A DNA stretch of 64,000 nt from Tigriopus japonicus (taxonomy: Eukaryota > Arthropoda > Copepoda > Harpacticoida > Harpacticidae): assembly GCA_010645155.1 (NCBI GenBank), contig JAAGOF010000128.1, positions 129,437 to 193,436 of the forward strand. Reading direction: 5' to 3'. The notes under the pieces are model-generated. The model saw only the letters and a list, made by a program, of their open reading frames with translations. It ran no database searches and was not told where the DNA came from. Positions 21,249 to 31,450 of this stretch are shown here, piece by piece. Both the position numbers and the translations under genes were made by a program. How positions within the stretch are numbered: the first letter of the stretch is position 1; every line of letters begins with the position of its first letter.

Positions 21249-22369
21249 GTGGGGCAGAAGTAGCCGGACAAAACTTTGAACATAATTTACAGCATCAAGA
21301 GCCTTTTTTAGCCAATTGTGTATTTAACAAAAAAAAGTTTGGACAACAATTAAGAACATTTTTTTCAATATGGTCACCGTTGGCCTTAATGACGGCGTCC
21401 AAGCGGCCGACAAAGGCCGAGCAGGCTTTGGCGACCTCGGCCGTGGAGAAGGAGGCCATGTTCCGCTTCACCGACGACTTCAGAGACGCCAGGCTGTTGT
21501 GGGGCATCTTGTTGACCTTCCTCCTCAGCTCGGACCACAACTAGAAGTCGCATGGGTTGAGGTCAGGGCTGTTTGAAGGCCACTCGTCTTTCGGCGTTGA
21601 GCCTGAATTTGGGAGGGAAGACATGGGCTGGCATCACCTTCCCGTCGCTGCTGATGAGGCCAAAGACCATAATCTTGGCAGGATTCTTTGTCTTCATGAT
21701 GGGAGGCACAACGGTTCTGCTCTCGGCAAGCCATCGGTTGTTCTGGGGGTTGTACGCGCCATCCACCGTGAAGATTGACTCATCTGAGAAAAGTCTGACC
21801 GTCCTCGGATTGACCTTGCAGATTCTGGGCAACTTCTTGCCCCTCTCAAGCCTGGTGGCCTTCATCTTCTCGGTAAGAAGGTGGCGTCTGCCTCTGACGT
21901 AGGAGGTCAAGTTCAGGTCCTCCTTGACGGCCCTGGCCACAGTCCTCTTGCTCACGGACCGCCTGGCTGCGTGGGCCGATATGGACACAGCTGGGTTGGC
22001 CTCGATGGACCTCCTCAGGCCCGCCAAGAACCTGGGGGTCCGCTTTTTTGCCCTGTGTGGGCCGCAGGGGGCGTGGCCTGTCCCCCGGCCAGACTGCAGC
22101 CTCTTCACGAGCTCGTAGACGGTGGCCCTGGGGTACTTGGTTGACTTGATGATGGCTCTGGCGTCGTTGCCGGCCAAGAGCAATTCAGCAATCACTTTAC
22201 ACATTTCTTCCTGGGGCTTCATATTTCCGGATTTAAACGAAAAGAAATTAACAAACATTCAAAACCGGTTTTTGGTCAAACCAGAAAAACGCGGGAAATA
22301 AAAATATTCCTCTTGCTTCAGGAGATATACGTCATCCAAGTTTTGTCTGGATACTTCTGCCCCTCCCCG
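21249..22369 (-). mobile_element. Tc1/mariner-superfamily transposon, deleted copy
   Basis: Terminal inverted repeats share GGGGCAGAAGTANCCNGACA at the left (21249-21277) and its complement at the right (about 22338-22369). TA dinucleotides lie at 21247-21248 and 22370-22371, as expected for the superfamily. The two ends differ by about 4 bp at the extreme terminus. The element carries one minus-strand transposase pseudogene. It interrupts the Gypsy-class remnant extending to 24.8 kb and is therefore younger than it. Confidence 0.8.
21295..22222 (-). pseudogene. Tc1/mariner-like transposase with internal deletion
   Basis: The frame from the ATG at 22222 (or an in-frame ATG at 22258) has an N-terminal helix-turn-helix region and a second one near SISAHAARRSVSKRTVARA. 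It then has ESIFTVDG, with the first catalytic Asp in FSDES. After PPKFRLNAE the frame jumps: DEWPSNSPDLNPCDF, which holds the last catalytic Asp, is in another frame. The roughly 60-residue stretch with the middle catalytic Asp is missing. A stop codon follows CDF, then LWSELRRKVNKMPHNSLASL. The copy cannot encode an active enzyme. Confidence 0.85.
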
Positions 22370-22371
22370 TA

Positions 22372-22960
22372 CCATTGGCGTAGGGATATACTTGTAGAGT
22401 TCCAGTGTCTCTTAACGTTGAAAATTGGAATTGGGATGGCTACTTGGAATGTAAAGTTATTTAGCATTGCCTTGCATGTTAGGGTGTAGAAGTCCATAAG
22501 GTGAGCTGCTGAGATGACCAGCTTCATGTCGTCTGGAATTCGTTGCTTGCTTTGTCGCAGTTCCTCTTTTACTTGAGCTGGACCAATGAGATGCATATTC
22601 ACTGTTCCTTGCAGAGCCTGTGTGAGGGTCGTCAGAATTTCTGTAAGCGTCCGGAATATGCTGCCAGGGCTCGATAGGTGGCGTCAATGTTCATCATGGC
22701 GCGATGCATTTCCCTCTCTTGCTCGATTTTATCTTGCAATACCAGTTGTTGTCGGCCAAGCACTTGGATTGTCTTTTCCGGGATGCCAATTATATAGGCG
22801 TTGTCGGCAGCTTTGCGGGTTAAAATCTCGACGTTGTGGACCAAGGAGTCGCCTTGTTGCTGGATCTTGTCAATCCGTACCGAAAGGAATCGGGAGTACA
22901 CTAAGCTGTTTAACGTGGTCCTAATGGCTGCTAGACAGGCAGTGCAGATCGCTTGGGTCG
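22372..22960 (-). pseudogene. Possible env-like region of Gypsy-class remnant
   Basis: Downstream of integrase and GPY/F on the minus strand, two overlapping frames (22632-22901 and 22318-22602) encode a coiled-coil-like stretch and then a segment with PDDMKLVISAAHLMDFYTL and FTFQVAIPIPIF. The position after pol, and alternating hydrophobic strands of this kind, suggest an env-like ORF as in insect errantiviruses, but similarity is only impressionistic. A frameshift separates the two parts, and the Tc1/mariner element cuts it at 22370. It is a decayed copy. Confidence 0.4.
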
Positions 22961-24100
22961 TCTGGTTAGAGATGTTCTGGGTCTTTCACTGTCTGCCAAT
23001 GAAAGTAGATCGAGATCAAATGGTTTGATGTTCGTACCTGGTCGTGGATCTGGAGGACTTGGGAGCTGATGTACAATTGTTCTGGACCCTGTTGTCCTTT
23101 GGATATGTCTTCCCATATTTCCCTTAGGAATACTTTGATGTTGGAGATCTTCCTGATGATCCGTTTTACCATTTCCACTTGCCTAGCATTGATGATTCGT
23201 GCTACTTTGTAGGGCCCTTCTTGATACATAATTGTCTTCTTGGACATGCCACTCTCACTGAGGTCTTATGGAGCATGTTTGAAAACAAAGTCTCCCACCT
23301 TGAGCTGGCTTTTCTTGACTTTCCGGTCATATTGCTTCTTGTTCTTCAGGTGGGGTTCCAGTTGCTTTAGCCGTATGGTCTCCAGGGTTTTTCAGTCTCT
23401 CCAAGTCTTGTTCTACCATGGATTCGGGTCGTCGAGGTAGGGCTACTAACACATCCGCCGGCATGATAGGGTCTGCTCCATATGTAAGGAAATGTGGGGA
23501 TGTGTCCACATGGGCCAGCGAGGCTTGGCGGATTGATGCCAAGGCGGCCGGAACAAAACGGTGCCATTGGGTTGGATCGGCCTTCTCACTTTCCATAGTA
23601 CTCCTGATGACACTTTCCAGAGTTCGGTTGAGTCTCTCGACCGGGTTGGTTTTCGGTTCATAGGCTTGGGTATGGGTTGTGGACACTCCTAGACGTCGCG
23701 CGGCATGCTGGAACAGAGCAGAGGTGAACTGTCTACCTTGGTCCGATATAATTTGCATCCCCAATCCATATCTGGGGAAGAATTCATTGGTTAGGACACA
23801 GATGATATTCTCCGCTGTGTCGTCTGTAGTTGGCCAGGTTTTTTGGTATTTGGTGACAGCGTCCTGGAGAGTCAGTAGGTGTTTCTTAGTTCCAGGTCCT
23901 CGACTGTTTGGCCATGGGCCCACTAAGTCACAGTAGAAGGTTGCAAAGTGGTTATGCTCCTTGGTGCTCGTTTGGCCCAAGGGTACTTGCTTGGTGGGTT
24001 TCCTCGCTTTAGCCTGTCGGCATACTGTGCATCCGTCGATGGCGTCGTTGATGTGTCGCATGATCGTATCGAGTGGAAGTAAAAGAAGACAACTAAACTG
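22961..24100 (-). pseudogene. Gypsy-class integrase core and GPY/F module
   Basis: On the minus strand, 23327-24061 is open with the CxxC of an HHCC zinc finger (GCTVCRQAK). The integrase core follows: CDLVGPWP (first Asp), IISDQGRQFTS (second Asp) and NPVERLNRTLES (Glu). A GPY/F module follows in the next frame (YQEGPYKVARIINARQ, about 23205). This is the C-terminal half of a Ty3/Gypsy-class pol, which inserts retroelement cDNA. Frameshifts at about 23300 and the absence of reverse transcriptase mark it as a remnant. Confidence 0.85.
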
Positions 24101-24179
24101 GTCAAGAGTTCAGATGGAAGTGTATTTCTGGTTTTTCATAACTCGAAAGTAAACATCGAAGTAGACTCGCATAAATGGA
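24062..24179 (-). other. Short interruption inside the integrase zinc finger
   Basis: The two His of the HHCC finger lie upstream (HQHPLAGHVGRYRTH, about 24275) and the two Cys downstream (24030). About 110 bp with stop codons separate FYWPNMHKHIVMMS from MRHINDAIDG. In related elements these segments are contiguous, so this is a small insertion. Confidence 0.55.
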
Positions 24180-24590
24180 TCATGACATCATTACAATGTG
24201 TTTGTGCATATTGGGCCAGTAGAACCTTCTTCTGGCTTGTAGGTGCGTTCTGTAACGTCCTACGTGACCAGCTAGTGGGTGTTGGTGTAAACATCTGATG
24301 ACTTCTGCAATCAAGGCGGATGGGATACATAATCTTAATCTTTGATTGTCACGGTTGCCGTCCTGTGGGAACGGGGTTGCTTCTATGCTTCGCAATTGGG
24401 GATAAAAGGTCGCATATCTCCGTATGTTGGGGTCGTCAATTTCCTTCTGGTTAGGTTGTTTCTTTTTCTGAATCCATTCTTGAACTATTTGCAGTACTGG
24501 ATCTCTTGCCAGATGATCCAGCGCAATGCATTCGTTTACCACTGGCGTTGAATAGGCGAACATCCTAAGTTGTAACTGGGAACTTGCCAT
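24180..24590 (-). pseudogene. Gypsy-class pol: RNase H-integrase linker and zinc finger
   Basis: The minus-strand frame has an Asp/Glu-rich linker with IVQEWIQKKKQPNQKE and YPQLRSIEATPFPQDG. The His half of the integrase HHCC finger, LAGHVGRYRTHLQARRRF, comes next, then YWPNM. It continues the integrase remnant at lower coordinates. Reverse transcriptase and RNase H are absent upstream, so a large internal deletion joined this segment almost directly to the SAP-domain ORF. Confidence 0.7.
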
Positions 24591-24795
24591 GCCAGTTAGG
24601 CATTTGAATAGCCGGCGGGATCAAGACCAACGATGACGACGAACCACGAAAGTCATCATTCCTATCGTAAGCTTCCAACCGGCACACCAGGTCATTCTTG
24701 GGCCCCGTGACTCGTCCGCCACGCAACCGCAATTCCTTGCGTAGCTTATCCACGGACCAGGAACCATATTCAGTCATGTTGTGGCTATCATTCAC
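24565..24795 (-). pseudogene. SAP-domain ORF (retroelement N-terminus?)
   Basis: This 76-codon minus-strand frame carries a SAP motif: WSVDKLRKELRLRGGRVTGP followed by KNDLVCRLEAYDRND, the two-helix DNA-binding fold with the typical Lys/Leu-Arg-Gly-Gly turn. It overlaps the start of the pol remnant by 26 nt. SAP domains occur at the N-terminus of some retroelement gag proteins; given its position, that is the likely origin, with gag-RT deleted between. Confidence 0.6.
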
Positions 24796-24938
24796 TCACT
24801 AATACCAACGAATAAGAGGAAGAGACCACTGCAAGGACTTTCAGTCTCAGGCTCCTTGCACCTTGTTTGGACTAACAAGTCACACAGTACACTTAGTACA
24901 GGGAAGAGCCAAGTCAGGGTGACCGTCGAAAAACGATG

Positions 24939-25210
24939 AACGACGCAACCTCAGTGGATCTTTTGAGATAGCCTAGTTGAAGCCAGAAACTTTAGAGTCT
25001 ACTCAATATATATGGAAAACATGCTCTACCATCCTTCAAACAAACTGCCACCGTTTTTGGAATCACATCATCATTATTTTTTACATTTGAAAGCTCCCAA
25101 AGTTTGCCCCAGCGCCGTTAAGGACTTCAGCCTAGACCTTGCGTTATCAGCGCCTCTGGCGGTCATATTCTGAACCCTAATAGTCAGCTTGAGCTTCCTT
25201 CGGTTCATTG
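24939..25210. repeat. Dispersed repeat, copy 1 (with 34663-34935)
   Basis: About 272 bp is more than 90% identical by eye to 34663-34935, in the same orientation, starting AACGACGCAACCTCAG and ending CTTCCTTCGGTTCATTG. In copy 1 the repeat is then interrupted by the palindromic MITE 25211-25514 and resumes at about 25525 (TTCTCATTGCTAGCCTC); copy 2 is uninterrupted. A shorter piece (GACCGTTGAAAAACGATGAA) occurs at 32721. Confidence 0.85.
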
Positions 25211-25514
25211 CGGTCTTCTGCAAATGAGACCTGGCTTGCATTGAGAAGAACACGCATTTCAAATTTCAGCCCAGTCGAACGCCGGAGTGAAAAATTATGC
25301 CCTCTCAAACTTATGTACTAAAGAGAGCATAGAATGAATGAACTCGCCCTTTTGTGGTAAAACGATTACCACAAAAGGGCGAGTTCATTCATTCTCGGTA
25401 GGATTTGCACTGAACTTTGAGTGAGCATAACTTTTGTCTCCAACGCTCGATTGAGCTGAAAATTGAAATACGTATTCTTGTCAACATATGCAAGGTCTCA
25501 TTTGCAGAAGAACG
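25211..25514. mobile_element. Palindromic MITE, copy C
   Basis: Left end CGGTCTTCTGCAAATGAGAC and right end GTCTCATTTGCAGAAGAACG are inverted. The centre is a perfect hairpin with 29-bp arms (25332-25360 and 25366-25394) and a 5-nt loop, holding ACTCGCCCTTTTGTGGTAA. The paralogous repeat at 34935 lacks it and acts as an empty site. The exact target duplication is unclear (CATTG versus AATTG). The arms share CGATTGAGCTGAAAATTG with copies A and B. Confidence 0.8.
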
Positions 25515-26775
25515 TAATTGAATTGTTCTTACTGGAAAGCATTATTCTCATTGCTAGCCTCCCACTCCATGATTCCAGTGCTTCTTGGATCAAGAAACTA
25601 TCAAGAAAGAGGATTGATTCTACATGATTTCTTGAGAGCAAATTTGTTCGATTGATTTGAGCTTCGAATAGATGTCGAGTTGTTTGGATCTGGTCCTCCA
25701 GGTGTATGGTCCAAAATCCGGATTGATTGGATTTTCCCGATGTACGAATACAAATTGTTGGGCGTGAACTGAATCACCAAAAGCCCCGGTGATTGAGTCA
25801 CAATGTACGCTCAAATCAACTTACACACCAAACCTTTTATTAGAACTTCACAACTAATAAACGTTTCACGACATCCACGAATCATACAAGATGACTAATT
25901 TTTTTTCAAATTCTTGTTTCTTCCAGTGGGCTTGAATTGCTTGCGAAAAACTATCAATTCAATGATTTTTGTGTGTTTATTCTTCTTACCACATTTTCTC
26001 CGGCATGAACTCCAGAGAAGTTCACGATATTCAAAGGGATGTTTCTTTCCCTGTAACAGGAAGGTCGAGACCATAATTATGCAATTTGGAGGTCCTAAAA
26101 CACCTTAAGCGTACAGTCTTTCCGCAACAAGTTCTGCTTCTTTTGTTTTCGCTATTACATCCGACACGGGAGCTTCAAGAAGCGTGCAAGGCTGGAGCGG
26201 GCGTTCACGCCACTTGTAAGCACTTTGCGGCTGTCTTGATGTCCATTGCGAATTTCATCAAAACGGGGACTTTGTCCATCCGAAAATCATGTACCGAATC
26301 ACTTCAAGGCTTTCACAAGCCAAAGTCATTTCATTCAGGTACGGCAAGAGATGAGTACTTATCTTCGTGATTGAGTTTTATTCCAGTTTTCACTCAATTT
26401 AGGGAGCCCTTACAAACTTGCCCACGACACCAGAATGACAGCCTTGGCGGTGGAGGATCCTCGGCCACGGCAATACCGAAACCGGCCCAATTATCAATCC
26501 GAGGTGGACAACTTGACGACCCACTTTTGTCTGGAGAGTGGCTTGGATATTGCTCGTCGACGCGCCATACCCAAGGCAAACTTACAAGCAGCCGTCGTGG
26601 ATCATGCCTATCTCGCGTTGCCCCTCACGGAAGAATAGATTCAAAATGCAAATAAGGTAAGAAACAGCTATTGCCCAAGTTAAGCCGTTTCTGATCTAGA
26701 TCAAAGTCGATCTAAACTTGTTTTGTAATATGACGCAAAACGCACAGAGGCGCATCAAGAATTGCGCATTTCAAT

Positions 26776-27643
26776 CAGACCTGTTCAATTATCTTATTTA
26801 GATAAAAGATAAAGATAAAAGATAGTTTATCTTTTATCTTTATCTAGATACTTTTTTCGGGAAAGTATCTTAAAGTATCTTTATCTAGATACTTTTTTCG
26901 GAAAAGTATCTTAAAGTATCTTTATCTAGATAGTTTTTGGGAAACTATCTTAAAGTATCTTTATCTAGATACTTTTTTTCGGGAAAGTATCTTGAAATAC
27001 CTGTATCTAGATACTATGGCTCGCAATAAAGCTTGAATACAACAAGTTACATCTTGTGTAAGTGATAGAAACACAGGTTCTCTATGAAATACATCTTCAA
27101 AAATGGCTCTGAAGTTTAATGATAAATGTAGTTACTGCCTTAGTGCACAAGCTAACATCAAGAGAATGCGTTGAAGCCTCAAAAAGCAAATAACCCATAG
27201 GAAGAAAGCATATTTATAATTTTATCATGGCATAGTAAAACTATTAGAAAACGAACCCGTTATGGTTCATGATGTTCATAATTGTAAAGACACTAAACCT
27301 TGGCTGCATGCGTTTGCATAAGAAAAGGAAATTATGTTGTGAATGTCAGACCTGTTCAATTATCTTATCTAGGAAAAAGATAAAGATAAAAGATAGTTTA
27401 TCTTTTATCTTTATCTAGATAGTTTTTTCGGGAAAGTATCTTAAAGTATCTTTATCTAGATAGTTTTTTCGGGAAAGTATCTTAAAGTATCCTTCTCTAA
27501 ATACTTTTTTGGGGAAAGTATCTTAAAGTATCTTTATCTAGATACTTTTTTCGAGAAACTATCTTAAACTATCTTTATCTAGATACTTTGCAGAAAATAC
27601 TATCTTATCTAGATACTTTTTCAAAGTATCTTGAACAGGTCTG
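26776..27643. mobile_element. Compound hAT-like element, TATCTAGATA family
   Basis: The outer ends CAGACCTGTTCAATTATC (26776) and TATCTTGAACAGGTCTG (27643) are flanked by ATTTCAAT on both sides (26768-26775 and 27644-27651), a perfect 8-bp duplication. It has two left ends (26776 and 27347) but only one right end, and an unrelated stretch of about 330 bp (27015-27346) between them. It lies in the last intron of the YqaJ gene. Confidence 0.85.
27347..27643. mobile_element. Short two-ended TATCTAGATA-family copy
   Basis: This 297-bp segment has both family termini and consists almost wholly of the subterminal repeat blocks. It forms the right part of the compound element 26776-27643. No target duplication matches its own left flank (GTGAATGT). 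Confidence 0.7.
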
Positions 27644-28806
27644 ATTTCAATTGATGATATTTGTCGCCTTTTACCTAATTACTCCAAAAGAATATCTCAC
27701 TTTGTGACGACCATCGAATAAGAACGAACATAATTAAAGATTATTTTCCTCTCCAACATCGCTTCCCAGTGTGGAAATGAGCATCTTGCAAGTACTATTT
27801 TATAAATTGTAAAATTTATGTAAAAATTGAGGTTTTCAATGTAAATTCCTGCTGAAGTCTTAACTCGTTCTTAGTTCCCTTTCATACAATAACTCTCCTA
27901 GTTTTTTTTAAACCAATTTTAACATTACAATATCTATTACGCTTAAAATCTTCAATGTACATGAAACTTGCATAATTCTGAAGCGTGGCATAAATTGGTT
28001 TAATTTCTGTTTGTGTAAGTTTCAAATCCTACTACGTATAAAGATTAATAGCTTTTGATTCATTTATCTTTACCCCTTCAACAGGTAACACCAGAAGACG
28101 TCAAGAGGATTGAATTTGCCACCAGATCTCAGTCCAACTCTCAAAACTGGTTCAACGAAAGGCGATTCCGAATAACAGCGGCACGTTTTGGAGAGATCAT
28201 CAATGCTACAGAGAGAAAAGACTTCTCTGCTCTATGCAAGTCAATGATTGGGCAAAGGCGACATTGTGGACCAGCTACCAACCATGGAATCATTTATGAA
28301 GACCTGGCTCGAAGAGAATTCGCAACAAAATACAATAGGAACGTACAGCAATGCGGACTTTTCGTTGATTTAAATTTCTCCTTGGGAGCGTCTCCCGATG
28401 GATTTATTTTGGCCGAAAATGCTATTTTAGAGATCAAGTGCCCCTATGAAGGACGAAACGATAAGATCACTGTGGGTAAAAAATTCCCGTGCCTTGAAAA
28501 CCGGCAAAACAAGGTTTGTCTGAAAAAGATCCATCCTTACTTTTTTCAAGTTCAAGGTCAACTGAACATTTCTGGGGCGAGTCATTGTTACTTTGTTATT
28601 TTTACCCATGTCGATTGTCTTGTTGAAATCATCCATAAAGACGAGGATCTTTATCAGGACACTATGTTGCCGAAGCTTTTGGAGTTTTATGGAGGGTTTT
28701 TTAGGGAAGAGGCTGCCTCCGCATTAGCAAACATGTAACTTGGTGATACCTTATGTGTTTTGAATCTAAAGAATAAAACAACCGGTTCGAAAGTTTATCA
28801 ATGTGA

Positions 28807-30711
28807 TTATGCATTTCTTCCAACAATATTTGGTTTGAAATTACACATGGCAAAACAAACATAAAAAATTTGGTCGGCGTATTTAACGAGATTGAAAGAC
28901 AGCGGTTTGGTAAGAATCTTGTTCTTTTTAGCCAAACCAATCAAACGCTCGACATGAACTCGTTTGGAGGAACAGCGCCTGTCTTTGACTACGTCATTGG
29001 CATCTAGTTGACTCTTCCCTTTTAACATCGTTGGGGTGTTAACGAAAACATTTTGGTTAGCAAACAGATCTTGAACCATAATGCCGCGATCTGCCATGAT
29101 GCAGTCATTCGCATCCATCTTGTTCGATAGAAGGAGAGTAGAACGTTCCATTATCTGCCGGTCACTTGTTGCCCCTCCATATAATGGAGATGCATAAGTA
29201 AAACACCCGGAGGGGGAAATTCCGACCATACTTTTGAGTGTGTTCTTGTTTTTGTAAGAGGACCATGTCCCACTTTGGGTTTTTACGTGCTTTGGCTTGT
29301 CAATCGCAATTTCTGTGGCATCCAGTATCACTCTTGTATTTGGAAATTGCGATTTGAAACCAGTAGGCATGTGCTGTTGAACAATTTCCTTTGGAATCCA
29401 CATGTCGAGTTCATGTAATTGGAGATACATAAATGAGATCCACGTCCGAAAAACCTTCCCCACCTGAAGTTTGGGGAGCTCAAATAAATAGCTCAATTCA
29501 ACGTTATCAGTTCCTTGTCTTAATTTTGTAAGAGTGAGGAAACACTCATTTTGAGAAGATAATCTCGATTTGTAAGTTAGGTGGTTGGAAGCAGGACCTA
29601 AACACGTAAAAAAATAGATGAAGTGTTCATAGTTTTGCAGCCCCGTGTAGTATTTGATTCGCTCCGGAGAATCACGAACTCTTTCGATGGTTAGACCAAT
29701 TCCAGTGTTCCCTTTCAGATTTGTTTCGACTGGAATATCACTCTTTTGAGGGCATAGTTCTAAAGTTGTGTTTTGATTTGTTCTTTTTTCAAGAACCTTT
29801 TCTTCAAAATTCAAGACGTGCTCTTTGGCAAAAAGGTCGACCTTCTCTTCATAACCATCGGCGTCATGGCTATCGGCACCTTCATGGCCTTCGACGTCAT
29901 CAAGTCTTTTGGTACCATAGCGAACGTTGACGTCATCCCGGTCTTCGGTGTAGCCATAAACATGGGCTACAGCGTCGCTCTGTTTTTCAATGGTGTCATG
30001 CTCATCGTCAAACCCGTTGTTGGTTTCCTTGGAGTCATTAACAACGCTATTTTGGCGATAGCAAACGTTTGATTCATCGGTTTCATGGTCATCATCGTCA
30101 TTATGTTGATTTCCATCACCAACGACAACAACGATTTGTTATCCAATGTCATTAGCCTGTTCTTGTATGGAGATATCAGGAAAAACAGTGTTCTGGGAGT
30201 TTTCCAACGTGTTTTCATGAACATAGCCCCCTTCTGTATTGGTTTTGTCGTTGTTGGTGTGGTTAGGCTCATTCAAGAAATGCGCTTGCACGTTGTTGTT
30301 GTTTTTGTAGTTGTTGTCCTGTTGAGGCTCACGGCTCCTCCTCAACATGGTCGTGGCCACTTGAGAGCATCGTTTTCTTGATTGTCCTGGGGCTCGTTTG
30401 GACGACGCAGTAATGATGGTCGCGAACGGTAACAAGATCGATGGAACAGCATCCTTTTTGAGACGAAATTGTTCCCGTTTAGTGGAAAAGCCCGCCTCAA
30501 AGATTTTGGTAGGGGCAAAATCTGTCTCTTTGAAGTGACGCCGGCAAATCTTGTGGTGATGGGAAGGTTTCCACAAGGTTTTCCGGGTGGGATGAACCCG
30601 CCTAATGGCATTGCACCAAGCTTTTCGAGTCACTGGGTCATTTGGTGTAAACGTTAAACGTCCAAAGATCGGCTGAGAGGTTGCGTGATCAATATCAACG
30701 TTCCATTTCAT
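28807..30711 (-). pseudogene. THAP-DDE transposase of an ISL2EU-like transposon, one stop codon
   Basis: One 635-codon frame begins at the ATG at 30711. It starts with a THAP-like zinc-finger region (KAWCNAIRR, then KICRRHFKETDF giving the Cys-x2-His pair). An Asp/Glu-rich linker follows, then a DDE_Tnp_4-type domain: VILDATEIAIDKP (first Asp), TWSSYKNKNTLKSMVGISP, IMADRGI (second Asp), KRVHVERLIG (Glu). THAP directs binding to transposon ends and the DDE domain cuts and joins DNA. The frame is open throughout except for one TAA at 30139-30141, after QEQANDIG. The first Cys pair of the THAP finger is not in this frame, so an upstream exon is missing or decayed. The stop codons of this gene and the YqaJ gene are 68 nt apart, tail to tail. 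Confidence 0.85.
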
Positions 30712-30778
30712 ACATTACATTGTCATATACATTTAGATCAATGTATAAGAACAGCACAACAAAGATTAGTGTAATAAG

Positions 30779-31450
30779 TAGGGACAGGAAGTTAAGACGA
30801 ATAAAACTGTCAAATTAGACGAAAAAGACGAATAAAATTGACCGATTAAACAAACAAAAAGATGAATAAAAGTTCCCAACAGATGGAAAAAAAGAAAAAA
30901 AATACTTGCAACATGGAAAAATCAAATTAATTTCCCAAAAAGGTGAATGAACCTATCTTATAAGAAAGAAGAAAGATTAAATGCCCGTCCAGACAAAAAA
31001 AAAAGACGGTTAAAGCGGCTCCCACGACGTTATGTATGTCCCTTTTGATTAGGACCAATGTGTCTGAACTGATCTGACTATCAAAAACGGTGAAATCTAG
31101 AAAATTTAAAAAAAGTAGTACCTAATGAGCAAGAATTAGTCGGTAATACATATGTCAAATAAAAACCAAGAGTTAAAAATGCCTTTTTAAAGGAACGTTT
31201 TTTGTACAGCTATACTTAAAATCAGATTTGCAAATCCAATAATTGTTTTGATGGCCTTTTCAACCCAATACTAATCTTTTCTTTCTGTGTTTGTCAAGCA
31301 ACTGTATGAGTACAAGTTAATTTATTAGCGTGGATTGTATTTTGTTCGTGCAAAACCGCAACTGACACTCAAAATATTACATTGGCCTATGATTGGTATG
31401 ACTATTTTCGAGCTATCTAATCAAGAAATATCCTTTTTCCTCCTAATGTC
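30779..31450. mobile_element. hAT-like element (TAGGGAC), partial second copy
   Basis: It starts TAGGGACAGGAAGTTAAGAC with the same subterminal AGACGAATAAAACTGTC repeats as the element at 634. Interior sequence at 31260-31400 (CTTTTCTTTCTGTGT and the following CAAGTTAA) matches 5530-5650. The right terminus is not found. The left flank GTAATAAG resembles the duplication GTAATGAG of the first copy. Confidence 0.6.

Larger units (their letters stand above)
26150..28738 (+). pseudogene. SWIM zinc finger and YqaJ nuclease protein of a DNA transposon
   Basis: The exons I can support are: one ending at 26338 with a SWIM-like finger (CKAGAGVHATCKHFAAVL); 26403-26656; and 28085-28738. The last holds a YqaJ nuclease of the PD-(D/E)XK/lambda-exonuclease type: WFNERRFRITAARFGEII, GASPDGFI, LEIKCPY and FFQVQGQLNISG. 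Introns are GT-AG and phase-compatible: 26339-26402 (64 nt) and 26657-28084, donor AAG|GTAAGA, acceptor TTCAACAG. An in-frame TAG (26636-26638) sits 18 nt before the end of the middle exon, so this copy is broken by one nonsense codon. The frame before the SWIM finger is unclear. The gene converges on a THAP-DDE transposase gene, a pairing known from ISL2EU-type transposons. Confidence 0.75.

Noticed and set aside
21573..22144. Plus-strand frames across the Tc1/mariner element
   Set aside because: Antisense shadows of the transposase pseudogene on the minus strand.
29773..30381. Hydrophobic plus-strand frames that look like membrane proteins
   Set aside because: They are antisense to the Asp/Glu-rich linker of the THAP-DDE ORF; GAT/GAC codons read in reverse give Ile/Val.
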